A stretch of DNA of 64,000 nucleotides from the NCBI GenBank assembly GCA_002717505.1, contig PBEB01000047.1, positions 1 to 64,000 on the forward strand, read 5' to 3'. Every line of letters begins with the position of its first letter. Position 1 is the stretch's first letter. The position numbers and the translations under genes were made by a program. This stretch comes from Leptospiraceae bacterium (GTDB taxonomy: Bacteria > Spirochaetota > Leptospiria > Leptospirales > Leptonemataceae). The notes below the pieces were generated by a model, which searched no databases, was not told the DNA's origin, and worked only from the letters and a program-made list of their open reading frames with translations. Below, piece by piece: positions 51,644-60,850 of the stretch.

Positions 51644-52573
51644 ATGCTTCCGTTTTCTCGCATTATTCCAGCAAATATCGATTCCAGTTGCGATTTTCGC
51701 CCGGCCTTCAGTCTGAGACCGGGCGCAATGCTATCTCTGACTGCCATGCTTGTCCTGACACTCCTATCCGGTGTACTGTGCTCCGGACCAGAGGCTAGAG
51801 AGGATGGGCACTCAGAATGCCCGGAAGACATCCCGTCAGAAATGTCATGCATACCGGGCGGACCCTTCGTCTACGGTAGTAATAATCCAGGATGGAAGGA
51901 TGAGCATCCGGAATCCACCGTGGTAGTATCGACTTTTCTGATGGATCGCTTTGAAGTCAGTACCGCCCAGTATGCGGAATGTAGTAAAGCTGGAGCGTGC
52001 AAGAAGGTTATCTCGAACTATCTGCATATGCGCGATGCATCGCTTCCTCAAGTAAAGGTAAGCTGGTATGATGCCCGGGATTACTGTCAGTGGAAGGGCA
52101 AAAGACTGCCCACCGAAGCGGAGTTCGAAAAAGCCAGTCGAGGCCAGAATGGAAATACCTATCCCTGGGGGAATGCGAAAGCGACCTGCGAATTTGCAGT
52201 AATCAAGGAGAATGGCATTCGCGGCTGTTCCCCGGACCATAAGCCTACAGGCGGCCCGAAAAAAACTGGAAGCCGTCCGGCGGGAATCTACGGCCTCCAC
52301 GATATGTCCGGCAACGTTCATGAATGGGTTTCGGATTGGTATGAACCGAATCGGGAAAAATGTGGTAATGACTGTCTGGGTAAGGATCCAGCGGGACCAT
52401 GTGCCGGGGCTCTGCGATGTGAAGGTTATTCTGAAAAGGTAGTGAAAGGCGGATCATGGTACTGGGACTGGGATTGGGCTCGAGCTGCGAAAAGGCGAGC
52501 TTACAGACCGGATAATAGCCCTCCCCATCATTTTGGTTTTCGCTGCGCCCGAAGTATTTCCAGCGAGCCATGA
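51644..52573 (+). CDS. Formylglycine-generating-enzyme-like (SUMF1 domain) secreted protein
   Basis: A protein of about 309 residues with an export signal (MLSLTAMLVLTLLSGVLC) and an FGE-sulfatase/SUMF1 domain: CIPGGPFVYGSNNPG, DRFEVSTAQYAEC, VSWYDARDYCQWKGKRLPTEAEFEKASRG, YPWGN, MSGNVHEWVSDWY, KGGSW and HHFGFRCA. The Cys pair of true FGEs near the end (RxxNxxD/S-C) is not evident, so it may bind ligand or sugar rather than make formylglycine. Several Cys suggest disulfides in the periplasm. Start uncertain: ATG 51644 as given, or ATG 51728. Confidence 0.8.
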   Translation: MLPFSRIIPANIDSSCDFRPAFSLRPGAMLSLTAMLVLTLLSGVLCSGPEAREDGHSECPEDIPSEMSCIPGGPFVYGSNNPGWKDEHPESTVVVSTFLMDRFEVSTAQYAECSKAGACKKVISNYLHMRDASLPQVKVSWYDARDYCQWKGKRLPTEAEFEKASRGQNGNTYPWGNAKATCEFAVIKENGIRGCSPDHKPTGGPKKTGSRPAGIYGLHDMSGNVHEWVSDWYEPNREKCGNDCLGKDPAGPCAGALRCEGYSEKVVKGGSWYWDWDWARAAKRRAYRPDNSPPHHFGFRCARSISSEP

Positions 52574-52692
52574 CGATATTGAGATTTTAAATCATTCTAA
52601 ACGATTGGTATACACTGAAAACCTTCAATCCAGAGCGGGAGGTTTTCAAAATCGCTTGCCCACCTATTGCCGGTTTTGCGGATTGGAAATAG

Positions 52693-53310
52693 ATGGAACA
52701 AAACCTGGATACCCTTGTAAACCGAATCTATGAGGATGGGCTCCAGAAGGCCAGGAAGGAAGCTCAGGAGATTACCTCCGAAGCGAATAAAAAAGCCGAG
52801 GCAATTCTTCAAGAGGCTCAACGCGAAGCCGAATCCATCCTCCAGAAGGCTCGCTCGGATGCGGATTATCTTAAGCAATCCACTGAATCCGAGTTAAAAC
52901 TGGCATCCACCCAGGCATTCAGTCGTCTTAGAAATCAGATTGTTTCCATTCTTTCGGAAAAGGTTCTCTCTGAGCCAGTGAAAGAGGCCTCGCTGAATCC
53001 AGAATTCATCCAGGAAATGGTGTTGGAACTGGGCAGAAACTGGAAAGAGGATGGCTCCGTTTCCCTGGAACTAACTTTACCGGAATCCATGCGATCCAGA
53101 GTGGATCAGCAATTTGAATCTGCCATCAAAAAGGAATTGGACGGCCTGAGTCTGGAGTTTTCGGACTTCGGTGCGGGTTTTCAGGTCCAGAAGAAAGGTA
53201 GCAGCTTTCAGCTAGACTTTAGCAATGAAGCGTTAAAGGCGCTTTTGAAGCCCTATCTTCGCAAAATCACTTTTGAGCGTTTCCTCTCTGACGCCGGAAG
53301 CGAGGCATGA
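52693..53310 (+). CDS. atpE: V-type ATPase subunit E (peripheral stalk)
   Basis: A 205-residue protein with a long N-terminal helix rich in Ala/Glu/Lys (KARKEAQEITSEANKKAEAILQEAQREAESILQKA) and a C-terminal globular part, as in subunit E of the V/A-type stalk. First gene of the V-ATPase operon. GGAA precedes ATG 52693. It overlaps the next gene by 4 bp (ATGA). Confidence 0.85.
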   Translation: MEQNLDTLVNRIYEDGLQKARKEAQEITSEANKKAEAILQEAQREAESILQKARSDADYLKQSTESELKLASTQAFSRLRNQIVSILSEKVLSEPVKEASLNPEFIQEMVLELGRNWKEDGSVSLELTLPESMRSRVDQQFESAIKKELDGLSLEFSDFGAGFQVQKKGSSFQLDFSNEALKALLKPYLRKITFERFLSDAGSEA

Positions 53311-54161
53311 GCGAAAGCTATCACTATTTGATTAGCGGTTTGCCGGATCTTTATTCGGCAGATCAAAGCGCAGAACGCGACCTGGAGCGAATCCAGGCCG
53401 AAATTCTGGAGCTTCTACAGCCGGACGATAGAAGTGAATTTCAATACCTGCTCCTTAGAAACGATAATAAGAATCTACTTCGCCTGATTCGTGATCGTCA
53501 GGGAATTCCGGATGATTCACATATCAGCTTCCATCGGCCAGCTGCCTTTTCTCATCAGGATCTGGAGGAGGGCATTCTGGGATTGTTTGAGTTGCCGGAA
53601 TATATGCAACTTTTTCTAGAGGAGACCGATCTACAAAAACCTCTTACTTTGCAAAGCGAAAACAGGTTAATAGAGCTCTATTACGAGGAAGCCATAGAAA
53701 ACACCGGTCCTTTCCTTTCTGGTTTCTTTTCGCATAAACGAGATCTGAAGAACATCATCAGCGCCATCAATGCAAGGCGTGATGGAATGGATCTTGTTAG
53801 CGTGCTGGTGGGCGATACGGACCTCAATCGTGAGTTGGTCCAGAGCAATCTTCCGGACTTTGGATTATCCAGAGTCTATCCCTTTATCGCAGAGATCAGA
53901 GAATTGATTGAGCAGCGCCAATTGAATGAGCTGGAGAAGCGAATCGATGCCTTGATTCTTGACTACGTTGCGGAAAACTCCATCGGTCATGAATTTGATG
54001 GAGTAGGGGTCTTTGCTTATTTCCTGGAACTCAGTCTGGCCAGTCGCTGGGTGGATCGGTCCGTGGATCTCGGGCGAGAGCGTTTAAGGGAAATTGTAAA
54101 GAAGGTACTGTCAAACTCCGTTTTGCCGGAGCAGGTACGAGCCGATGAGCTTGCACTATAG
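53307..54161 (+). CDS. DUF2764 V-type ATPase operon protein
   Basis: A 284-residue, mostly helical acidic protein (YHYLISGLPDLYSADQSAERDLERI...) found between atpE and atpA in spirochaete V-ATPase operons (as in Borrelia and Treponema). Canonical V/A-type subunit C is missing from this operon. The position and all-helical make-up suggest that this protein takes the place of subunit C as the central-stalk-to-membrane adaptor; that is inference. It is coupled to atpE by ATGA and ends 42 bp before atpA. Confidence 0.8.
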   Translation: MSESYHYLISGLPDLYSADQSAERDLERIQAEILELLQPDDRSEFQYLLLRNDNKNLLRLIRDRQGIPDDSHISFHRPAAFSHQDLEEGILGLFELPEYMQLFLEETDLQKPLTLQSENRLIELYYEEAIENTGPFLSGFFSHKRDLKNIISAINARRDGMDLVSVLVGDTDLNRELVQSNLPDFGLSRVYPFIAEIRELIEQRQLNELEKRIDALILDYVAENSIGHEFDGVGVFAYFLELSLASRWVDRSVDLGRERLREIVKKVLSNSVLPEQVRADELAL

Positions 54162-54203
54162 ATTCGGGTAAGCTGCATGGCCAGGACCCATGGAGAAAAT
54201 TAA

Positions 54204-55970
54204 ATGACCACTGGAAAAGTAACCGGTATTATTGCGAACCTTGTAACCATCGAATGCGATGGCGCCGTCGGACAAAATGAAATCTGCTATATCCAGCACG
54301 GGGATAGTCGGCTGATGGCGGAGGTTATTCGCGTCAATGGCAACGTGGCTCAAGCTCAGGTCTTCGAATCCACTCGAGGTGTAAGACCCGGAATTCCCGT
54401 GGAGTTCACCGGGCATATGCTGGAAATCGATCTTGGCCCGGGAATTCTCTCACGAAAATACGATGGGCTTCAAATGGACCTGGAAAAGGTGGATGGAGTC
54501 TTTCTCAAGAGAGGATTCGTGGCCGATGCTCTGGATCCAGATGCTGGCTGGGACTTCAAGCCTATTGCCAGTGTAGGCGATACAGTGAAGGCTGCGGACT
54601 GGCTGGGTCGCGTAACAGAAAACTGGGTAGATCATAAGATTATGGTTCCCTTCTCTTTTAAGGGACAATGGAAAATCAAATCTCTGGCAAGTGCCGGCAC
54701 CTACAGTGTAGATGATACCATCGCCGAACTGGAAAATGAAGCGGGTCAGACTCAGCAAGTAAGCATGCGTCAGAAGTGGCCTGTTAAAGTCCCCATTACT
54801 CATTTTAATCGAAAGCCCAGGCCTTTTCGCTTGATGGAGATGGGTATTCGCTCCATTGACACTTTGAATCCGCTTCCTGAAGGCGGTACCGGTTTCGTCC
54901 CAGGTCCGTTTGGGTGCGGCAAGACTGTGCTGCAGCATGCCATGAGTAAGAATGCTGCAGCCGACATGATCATTATCACAGCCTGTGGCGAACGTGCCAA
55001 CGAGGTGGTGGAGATCTTCACCGAGTTCCCCGAGCTGGATGATCCCCGCACCGGTCGCAAGCTAATGGAACGAACCACCATTATATGTAATACATCGAAT
55101 ATGCCGGTTGCTGCTCGAGAGGCATCGGTTTATACCGGGATGACCATCGCAGAATACTACCGAAGTATGGGCCTTCGAGTTCTTCTGCTGGCGGACTCTA
55201 CATCGCGATGGGCTCAGGCTTTACGGGAGATGTCCAATCGTCTGGAGGAGCTTCCGGGTCCTGATGCCTTTCCTATGGATCTATCTGCCATCATTTCTAA
55301 CTTCTACGCCCGTGCGGGATATGTCGAATTGAACAACGGAGAAACCGGTTCCATTACATTTGTGGGTACTGTATCTCCTGCTGGCGGAAACTTGAAAGAG
55401 CCAGTGACCGAAAGCACGCGAAAGGCAGCTCGTTGTTTCTATGCTCTTGCGCAGAAGAGGGCTGATTCCAAAAGGTATCCTGCCATCGATCCGTTGGATT
55501 CTTACTCCAAATATCTGGAATATCCAGAATTTCGAGAGTATCTGGATAGCAATGTTCAAGAAGGCTGGGCGGAAATCGTAGATGAGGCCAGGGACATTCT
55601 CCGTCGGGGTATGGAAGCGGCCGATCAAATCAGCATTCTTGGCGATGATTCGGTGCCCATCGAATATCATGAGATCTACTGGAAAGGCGAATTGATTGAT
55701 TTCGTAATTCTGCAGCAGGATGCTTTCGACGACATTGATGCGAATACTCCCCTGGAACGTCAAAAGTATATGTTAAATCTGGTGATGGAGATCTGCAAAA
55801 AACACTTTTCCTTCGGGCACTACGAAGAAGTGGGCAGCTTCTTCAAACAACTCATTAACGTAATGAAGCAGATGAATTACAGCGAATATGAGTCGGAAGG
55901 ATTTCATAAATACAAACAAGAGCTGGATAGAATGATTGAAAGGTCTGCTGCGAAGGCAGCGGCGGAATAA
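54204..55970 (+). CDS. atpA: V-type ATPase catalytic subunit A
   Basis: A 588-residue catalytic subunit. Walker A is GPFGCGKT at 234-241; GERANEVVEIFTEFPEL and LLLADSTSRWAQALREMS are the catalytic Glu and Walker B regions. The non-homologous insert specific to A subunits (about 110-190) is present, which separates it from F-type beta. Length is typical. GGAGAAA precedes ATG 54204. Confidence 0.97.
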   Translation: MTTGKVTGIIANLVTIECDGAVGQNEICYIQHGDSRLMAEVIRVNGNVAQAQVFESTRGVRPGIPVEFTGHMLEIDLGPGILSRKYDGLQMDLEKVDGVFLKRGFVADALDPDAGWDFKPIASVGDTVKAADWLGRVTENWVDHKIMVPFSFKGQWKIKSLASAGTYSVDDTIAELENEAGQTQQVSMRQKWPVKVPITHFNRKPRPFRLMEMGIRSIDTLNPLPEGGTGFVPGPFGCGKTVLQHAMSKNAAADMIIITACGERANEVVEIFTEFPELDDPRTGRKLMERTTIICNTSNMPVAAREASVYTGMTIAEYYRSMGLRVLLLADSTSRWAQALREMSNRLEELPGPDAFPMDLSAIISNFYARAGYVELNNGETGSITFVGTVSPAGGNLKEPVTESTRKAARCFYALAQKRADSKRYPAIDPLDSYSKYLEYPEFREYLDSNVQEGWAEIVDEARDILRRGMEAADQISILGDDSVPIEYHEIYWKGELIDFVILQQDAFDDIDANTPLERQKYMLNLVMEICKKHFSFGHYEEVGSFFKQLINVMKQMNYSEYESEGFHKYKQELDRMIERSAAKAAAE

Positions 55971-56033
55971 GACAGAATCGTCTTAGAGACGGAAGATTTC
56001 AGTCGATGCGATAAAGACAGACCGGGACGGATT

Positions 56034-57356
56034 ATGGAAACCACTGCATTTCAAAAGGTATATAAACAGCTGAGCGCTATTACGAAGGCCACTGTAACTC
56101 TGGAAGCTACAGGAGTGGGCAACGAAGAAATGGCATTTGTAGATGATCGACCGGCTCAGGTCGTAAAGGTGCAGGGGAATCGTGTTACATTGCAGGTGTT
56201 TTCCGGCACCGAAGGTATCGCAACAGATGCAAAAGTAATCTTTACCGGAAAATCTCCTACGCTCAATGTTGGGCCTCAGTTGGCCGGGCGATACTTTAAC
56301 GCTTATGGTGAGCCTATTGACGGTGGACCGGAAATTGAAGGCAAGGAAGTCGAGATTGGAGGGCCCACAGTAAATCCTGTGCGAAGGGAGCAACCGTCTG
56401 AGCTCATCGCCACCGGTATTGCAGGTATTGACCTGAACAATACACTGGTTACGGGTCAAAAGATTCCGTTCTTCGCAGATCCAGATCAGCCCTATAACCA
56501 GGTAATGGCCGATGTGGCCCTGAGGGCTCAAGCCGACAAGATCATTCTGGGCGGCATGGGCCTTTCCAATGACGATTTTCTATATTATCGCAGCGTTTTC
56601 GATAATGCTGGTGTGCAGCATAAGATCATCTCTTTCATCAATACTACGGATAATCCTCCGGTCGAACGTCTGCTGGTGCCGGATATGTGTCTGAGTGCAG
56701 CCGAGTACTTTGCCACCGAGCACAACGAAAAGGTTCTGGTGCTCCTTACAGATATGACCCTTTTTGCGGACGCTCTAGCTATTGTATCGAATAAAATGGA
56801 TCAGATCCCTTCCAAGGACAGTATGCCCGGTTCACTCTATAGTGACCTGGCTCGAATCTATGAAAAGGCGGCCCAGTTTCCGGATGGCGGCTCCATCACA
56901 ATTATCGCCGTGACGACTTTGAATGAAGGCGATATTACACATGCAATTCCCGACAACACAGGGTACATTACCGAAGGACAATTGTTTCTGCGTCGGGATA
57001 CCACCGTGGGAAAGGTTATAGTGGATCCATTTCGTTCCCTGTCGCGGTTAAAGCAGATTGTGATTGGAAAGAAGACCAGAGAAGATCATCCCCAGGTGAT
57101 GAATACTCTGGTTCGACTATTCTCGGATGCGGCCAACGCACGAACCAAAAAAGAAAATGGATTCGATCTAACCAACTACGATACAAGAGCTTTGAAATTT
57201 TCGGAAGATTACTCTCGATCGCTTCTGGCAGTGGATATCAATATCGACACAAATGCGATGCTGGATCGAGGCTGGGAATTGATGGGTAAGCATTTTAAAA
57301 AATCCGAGATCGGCATCAAAGACGAGCTTGTGGAGAAATACTGGGTAGACAGGTGA
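56034..57356 (+). CDS. atpB: V-type ATPase regulatory subunit B
   Basis: A 440-residue non-catalytic nucleotide-binding subunit. The P-loop is replaced (FFADPDQPYNQ), as in B subunits, while VLVLLTDMTLFADAL, PGSLYSDLARIYEKA and GSITIIAVTTLNEGDITH are conserved. It alternates with A in the catalytic head. Its end overlaps atpD by 4 bp (GTGA). Confidence 0.96.
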   Translation: METTAFQKVYKQLSAITKATVTLEATGVGNEEMAFVDDRPAQVVKVQGNRVTLQVFSGTEGIATDAKVIFTGKSPTLNVGPQLAGRYFNAYGEPIDGGPEIEGKEVEIGGPTVNPVRREQPSELIATGIAGIDLNNTLVTGQKIPFFADPDQPYNQVMADVALRAQADKIILGGMGLSNDDFLYYRSVFDNAGVQHKIISFINTTDNPPVERLLVPDMCLSAAEYFATEHNEKVLVLLTDMTLFADALAIVSNKMDQIPSKDSMPGSLYSDLARIYEKAAQFPDGGSITIIAVTTLNEGDITHAIPDNTGYITEGQLFLRRDTTVGKVIVDPFRSLSRLKQIVIGKKTREDHPQVMNTLVRLFSDAANARTKKENGFDLTNYDTRALKFSEDYSRSLLAVDINIDTNAMLDRGWELMGKHFKKSEIGIKDELVEKYWVDR

Positions 57357-57988
57357 AATACCAGTTTAACAAAACCGCCATGCAGCGCCTGAAGCGCGAA
57401 CTGAATGTTCGCATCAAGGCACTGCCTACTTTGAAAGCCAAGGAAACGGCCCTGCGTCTGGAAGTTAAAAAGGCGCAGGAACATCTGGAAGATCTGAAGA
57501 AAGATCTGAACCAATTCCTGGCCAACTCGGAAGGTGCGTCCCTGGTTTGGCCTGAGTTCCCGGACCTGGTGCGCATCTCAAACGTAGAGATTCAAAATCG
57601 CAATATTGCCGGTGTATCGCTACCGGAACTGGATTCCATAGATTTCAAAGTACGAGATTATTCCTACTTCGCCGGGCGTGCATGGGTTTCCGAAGGCGTT
57701 CGTATTGTGAAAAAGCTAAACGAAATGAACGTTCGTATTCAGTTAACCGAGCGGACTGTGGAAATCCTCCATTATGCACGAAAGAAGACTACGCAAAAGG
57801 TGAATCTATACGAAAAGGTACAGATCCCGGAATATCGCGACGCCCTGCGAAAGATCAAAGGTTTTCTGGAAGACCAGGAAAACCTTAGCAGGGCTGCCCA
57901 AAAGATTGTGAAGTCAAGGCATGAAGCTCGTCAAAGAGAGGAAGACCAGGAAGCGGCTACAGGTTCCATGCAGGAGGAGGCTTCATGA
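57353..57988 (+). CDS. atpD: V-type ATPase subunit D (central rotor)
   Basis: A 211-residue coiled-coil protein: the N-terminal helix (NKTAMQRLKRELNVRIKALPTLKAKETALR) and C-terminal helix (TQKVNLYEKVQIPEYRDALRKIKGFLEDQENLSRAAQKIVK) form the rotor shaft. Start GTG overlaps atpB, and the end overlaps atpI (ATGA). No F-type gamma features. Confidence 0.93.
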   Translation: MKYQFNKTAMQRLKRELNVRIKALPTLKAKETALRLEVKKAQEHLEDLKKDLNQFLANSEGASLVWPEFPDLVRISNVEIQNRNIAGVSLPELDSIDFKVRDYSYFAGRAWVSEGVRIVKKLNEMNVRIQLTERTVEILHYARKKTTQKVNLYEKVQIPEYRDALRKIKGFLEDQENLSRAAQKIVKSRHEARQREEDQEAATGSMQEEAS

Positions 57989-59970
57989 TTCAGAAAATGA
58001 AGAAAGTGAATCTTTTCCTCCATTATTCGGAGAAGAAAAAGATACTGGGACAACTTCAGCGTCTGGGTGTCATACATTTGAATACTGTGGCCCATACCGA
58101 TACACAGAAATTCAATCACTTCAAAAAGGTTCAGAGCCGCTATCGAGATATGGTATCTGCTCTGGAAGCCCTTGCCCTGAAGAATAAAGCAGGGAGCAAG
58201 AATGGAGAAAGCAGCAATGACGGTCCTCGGAAGGGGCCGGGCGATGAATCATCAGCCAGACAAAAACTGAACTACCTGGAAGAGAGATTTGACGAAAGAC
58301 AGGCTCTACTTTCTGCCATCCAGGAGCTGGAACAGACTCGTCGGGAGCTTTCGCTCTGGGGCGATTTTCCTCTGGATCGGCTATATGAAATCCAGAAAGA
58401 AGGGCTTCGCATTCGGCTTTTCATCGGCTCCGAGAAAGCCTTTGACCAATTCGAGTTTGCCTCCCTGGAATCTGATGATAGCCCTGCATACTATATTTCG
58501 GTTCTAAATCGAAGCGATGGAAAAGTGTACTTTGCTCTCTTAGAGTTTTCAGGCAAGAACCTGGTCATTCCTTTTGAAGAAGTTTCGCTGCCTTCTAGAG
58601 GGCTTGGTGAGCTGGAGCGGGAAATACAACAGGTCCAGCGCCGATTGGAGAAAGTGGAAGGGGAGATCCTGAGCTGCGGTGCCTGGAAGCAAGCGCTGAG
58701 CAGGGCTATGAACGTTCTGGAGTCCAGGATGTTATTCGAGGCGGCCAAGCATAGCCTGGAGCGCCAGGCCCAGGATACGATCTTCTATATTACCGGTTTC
58801 TATCCAGAATCCAGCGCTCAAGAAGTAGAGGCATTCCTTAAGCAGCAGGAAATCGCCTGTAGCCTGACAGAGCCCGATCCGGGAGATCCGGTTCCTGTTG
58901 CATTGAAAAACGGATTTTTTGCGAAGATGTTCGAGCCCATTACGAAGCTCTTTTCGCTGCCGGATTATATGGAGCTGGATCCAACGCCCTTCTTTGCCCC
59001 GTTCTTTGTAGTCTTTTTTGGAATGTGTCTGGGCGATATTGGCTATGGTCTCGTGGTGGCCGGGCTATCGGGCGTTCTAATATTCATTGTTCCGCGAAAC
59101 TGGAGGCTTATTGCAGGTCTTGGTCTTGTGCTGGGCCTATCCACGGCAGTGGCCGGATTGCTCCTGAACACATTCTTTGGCGAGAACATGTTTCAGGTGC
59201 AGGGAGCTTCCAGCAGCATTGTGGGCGCTCCTTCCGACTTAACTCTGTTTGCCAGTTATAGTTCGGACGGAAGCACGGTCTTTCCTGCGATGACCCTTGC
59301 GCTGCTTCTGGGAGTGGTGCAATTGTTTCTGGGTATGATCCTGCAGTCCGTAAACTCCTATCGCATGAACGGTCCTCTGTTCGCGATCAAGCCTGTGGGA
59401 ATGATTCTCGCTACAGCCGGCTCCCTGATTCTAGCCTGCCACACTAATTTCTTGAACCTCGGGTTCAACGAGCAATTCACCATCGGTCCGCTGGAAGTTG
59501 GTGCCTGGCTGAATTCGATTCCTTTTCTGGCAGGTCAGGTTCTAGCCCTTGGTGGCCTGGCGCTCCTGTTTCTATTCAACAATCCAGATCGCAGCGTTTT
59601 TCTCCGCCCTCTGACTGGTTTGTGGGAGTTCTATCAGTTTGTGACGGGCTTTCTGGGAGATTTTCTGTCCTATATACGTCTCTTCGCTCTGGGACTGGCT
59701 AGCGGCCTGCTGGGAAATGCCTTTAACCAGATTGCATTTATGATCCTACCTGGCTACCCGGAGAACACGGAATTTCTTTCTCCGCTGCTGGCAATATCAG
59801 TAATCATTCTTGTAGTTGGACATACATTGAACCTGGGACTTTCGCTTTTAGGTTCCTTTGTGCATCCGCTTCGTTTAACGTTTGTTGAGTTCTATAAGAA
59901 CCTGGACTTTAAAGGAGGGGGCGTTGCTTATCAGCCTTTTCTACTCAAGCAGCGAGTAAAGGAGGACTGA
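57985..59970 (+). CDS. atpI: V-type ATPase subunit I (membrane subunit a)
   Basis: A 661-residue subunit: cytoplasmic N-terminal half (coiled coil, KMKKVNLFLHYSEKKKILGQLQRLGVIHLN) and a membrane half from about 330 with eight helices. YIRLFALGLASGLLGNAFNQIAF carries the essential Arg that faces the K ring, and SFVHPLRLTFVEFYKN is the typical end. It has a polar insert (about 70-95) in the N-terminal coil. Coupled to atpD; 188 bp precede atpK. Confidence 0.95.
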   Translation: MIQKMKKVNLFLHYSEKKKILGQLQRLGVIHLNTVAHTDTQKFNHFKKVQSRYRDMVSALEALALKNKAGSKNGESSNDGPRKGPGDESSARQKLNYLEERFDERQALLSAIQELEQTRRELSLWGDFPLDRLYEIQKEGLRIRLFIGSEKAFDQFEFASLESDDSPAYYISVLNRSDGKVYFALLEFSGKNLVIPFEEVSLPSRGLGELEREIQQVQRRLEKVEGEILSCGAWKQALSRAMNVLESRMLFEAAKHSLERQAQDTIFYITGFYPESSAQEVEAFLKQQEIACSLTEPDPGDPVPVALKNGFFAKMFEPITKLFSLPDYMELDPTPFFAPFFVVFFGMCLGDIGYGLVVAGLSGVLIFIVPRNWRLIAGLGLVLGLSTAVAGLLLNTFFGENMFQVQGASSSIVGAPSDLTLFASYSSDGSTVFPAMTLALLLGVVQLFLGMILQSVNSYRMNGPLFAIKPVGMILATAGSLILACHTNFLNLGFNEQFTIGPLEVGAWLNSIPFLAGQVLALGGLALLFLFNNPDRSVFLRPLTGLWEFYQFVTGFLGDFLSYIRLFALGLASGLLGNAFNQIAFMILPGYPENTEFLSPLLAISVIILVVGHTLNLGLSLLGSFVHPLRLTFVEFYKNLDFKGGGVAYQPFLLKQRVKED

Positions 59971-60158
59971 AAGGCATTGCTCTGGAGTGTAATGAGAACT
60001 ATCCTCTGGGACTGGAGAGATAGCGATGAGAGAAAGGACCAATTCCAAAGGATAGGTTCGCATTCATGGAGCCTGGAGCCGGAAATCGGCCAGGCAAAAT
60101 CGGAGTTTTTCTGACACGGAGGTCAGAGAACCCATCAGTAAATCGAGGATTAGATAAT

Positions 60159-60602
60159 ATGGAACAAATACTGGCTAGCATTGGATTGGCATTGATGATC
60201 GGACTCTCAGGTTCCGGGTCCGCCATTGGGTTGTCCATCGGCGGAACTTCGGTGATCGGGATGATCAAGAAGAAGCCCGATGCCTTCGGTAGTGGACTGG
60301 TGCTTTCGGGACTGCCCGCCACGCAGGGGCTCTACGGATTCGTGGCCTTTATTCTCTACTCGGCCGAGGTTAATCCCGAAATGACCCTGTTTCAGGGGGC
60401 GGTAATTCTCGGAGCAGGTCTGGCCGTCGGATTGGCAGCTCTGGTCAGTGCCATCCAACAGGGAAAAGTCTGTGCCAGCGGTATTCATGCCATCGGTGCA
60501 GGTCATGATGCCTTTCCCCGAACAATGATTCTGGCTGCCTTCCCTGAATTCTATGCGATTCTAGCGCTGGTTGCAGCGATTCTGATGCAGGGGCTTCTTT
60601 AG
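60159..60602 (+). CDS. atpK: V-type ATPase subunit K (rotor ring proteolipid)
   Basis: A 147-residue, four-helix proteolipid that forms the rotor ring. By alignment from memory with E. hirae NtpK, all sodium ligands are present: Leu52, Thr55 and Gln56 in LPATQGLYG, Gln101 in QQGKV, and Glu130 in PEFYAI. The start ATG 60159 has GAGG about 10 nt upstream. Last gene of the operon; no subunit F or G gene follows. The 188-bp gap before it may hold its own promoter. Confidence 0.92.
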   Translation: MEQILASIGLALMIGLSGSGSAIGLSIGGTSVIGMIKKKPDAFGSGLVLSGLPATQGLYGFVAFILYSAEVNPEMTLFQGAVILGAGLAVGLAALVSAIQQGKVCASGIHAIGAGHDAFPRTMILAAFPEFYAILALVAAILMQGLL

Positions 60603-60809
60603 TCTCCCCTGCTGTCTGTTCTTGATCGCCACTCTGAGTCCGGGGATCAAGCGGGTTATTGCCGAACCGCAGATCGGGCAACTGCTCAGAAGCAGTAGCC
60701 CGGTACATTGATCTGTCCAGTCTCCTGCACCGGCTGTAAACGGTTCCTCCGGCTCCGTAATGGGGCGGTGATTCTTTCCCGGGGATCGCAATCCGTAGAC
60801 ATCCCCTTC

Positions 60810-60834
60810 TTTTCGGCCCCTTGCAGGCCGAAAA
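60810..60834 (+). promoter_or_regulatory. Palindromic hairpin in the 5' leader of the Popeye-like gene
   Basis: TTTTCGGCC and GGCCGAAAA pair perfectly over 9 bp with a 7-nt loop, ending 17 bp before the ATG. It is too close to the start to be a terminator for atpK without affecting the next gene. It could be a terminator-like attenuator or an operator. The rest of 60603-60809 has no recognisable feature. Confidence 0.4.
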
Positions 60835-60850
60835 TGAAATGGGGTAGATC

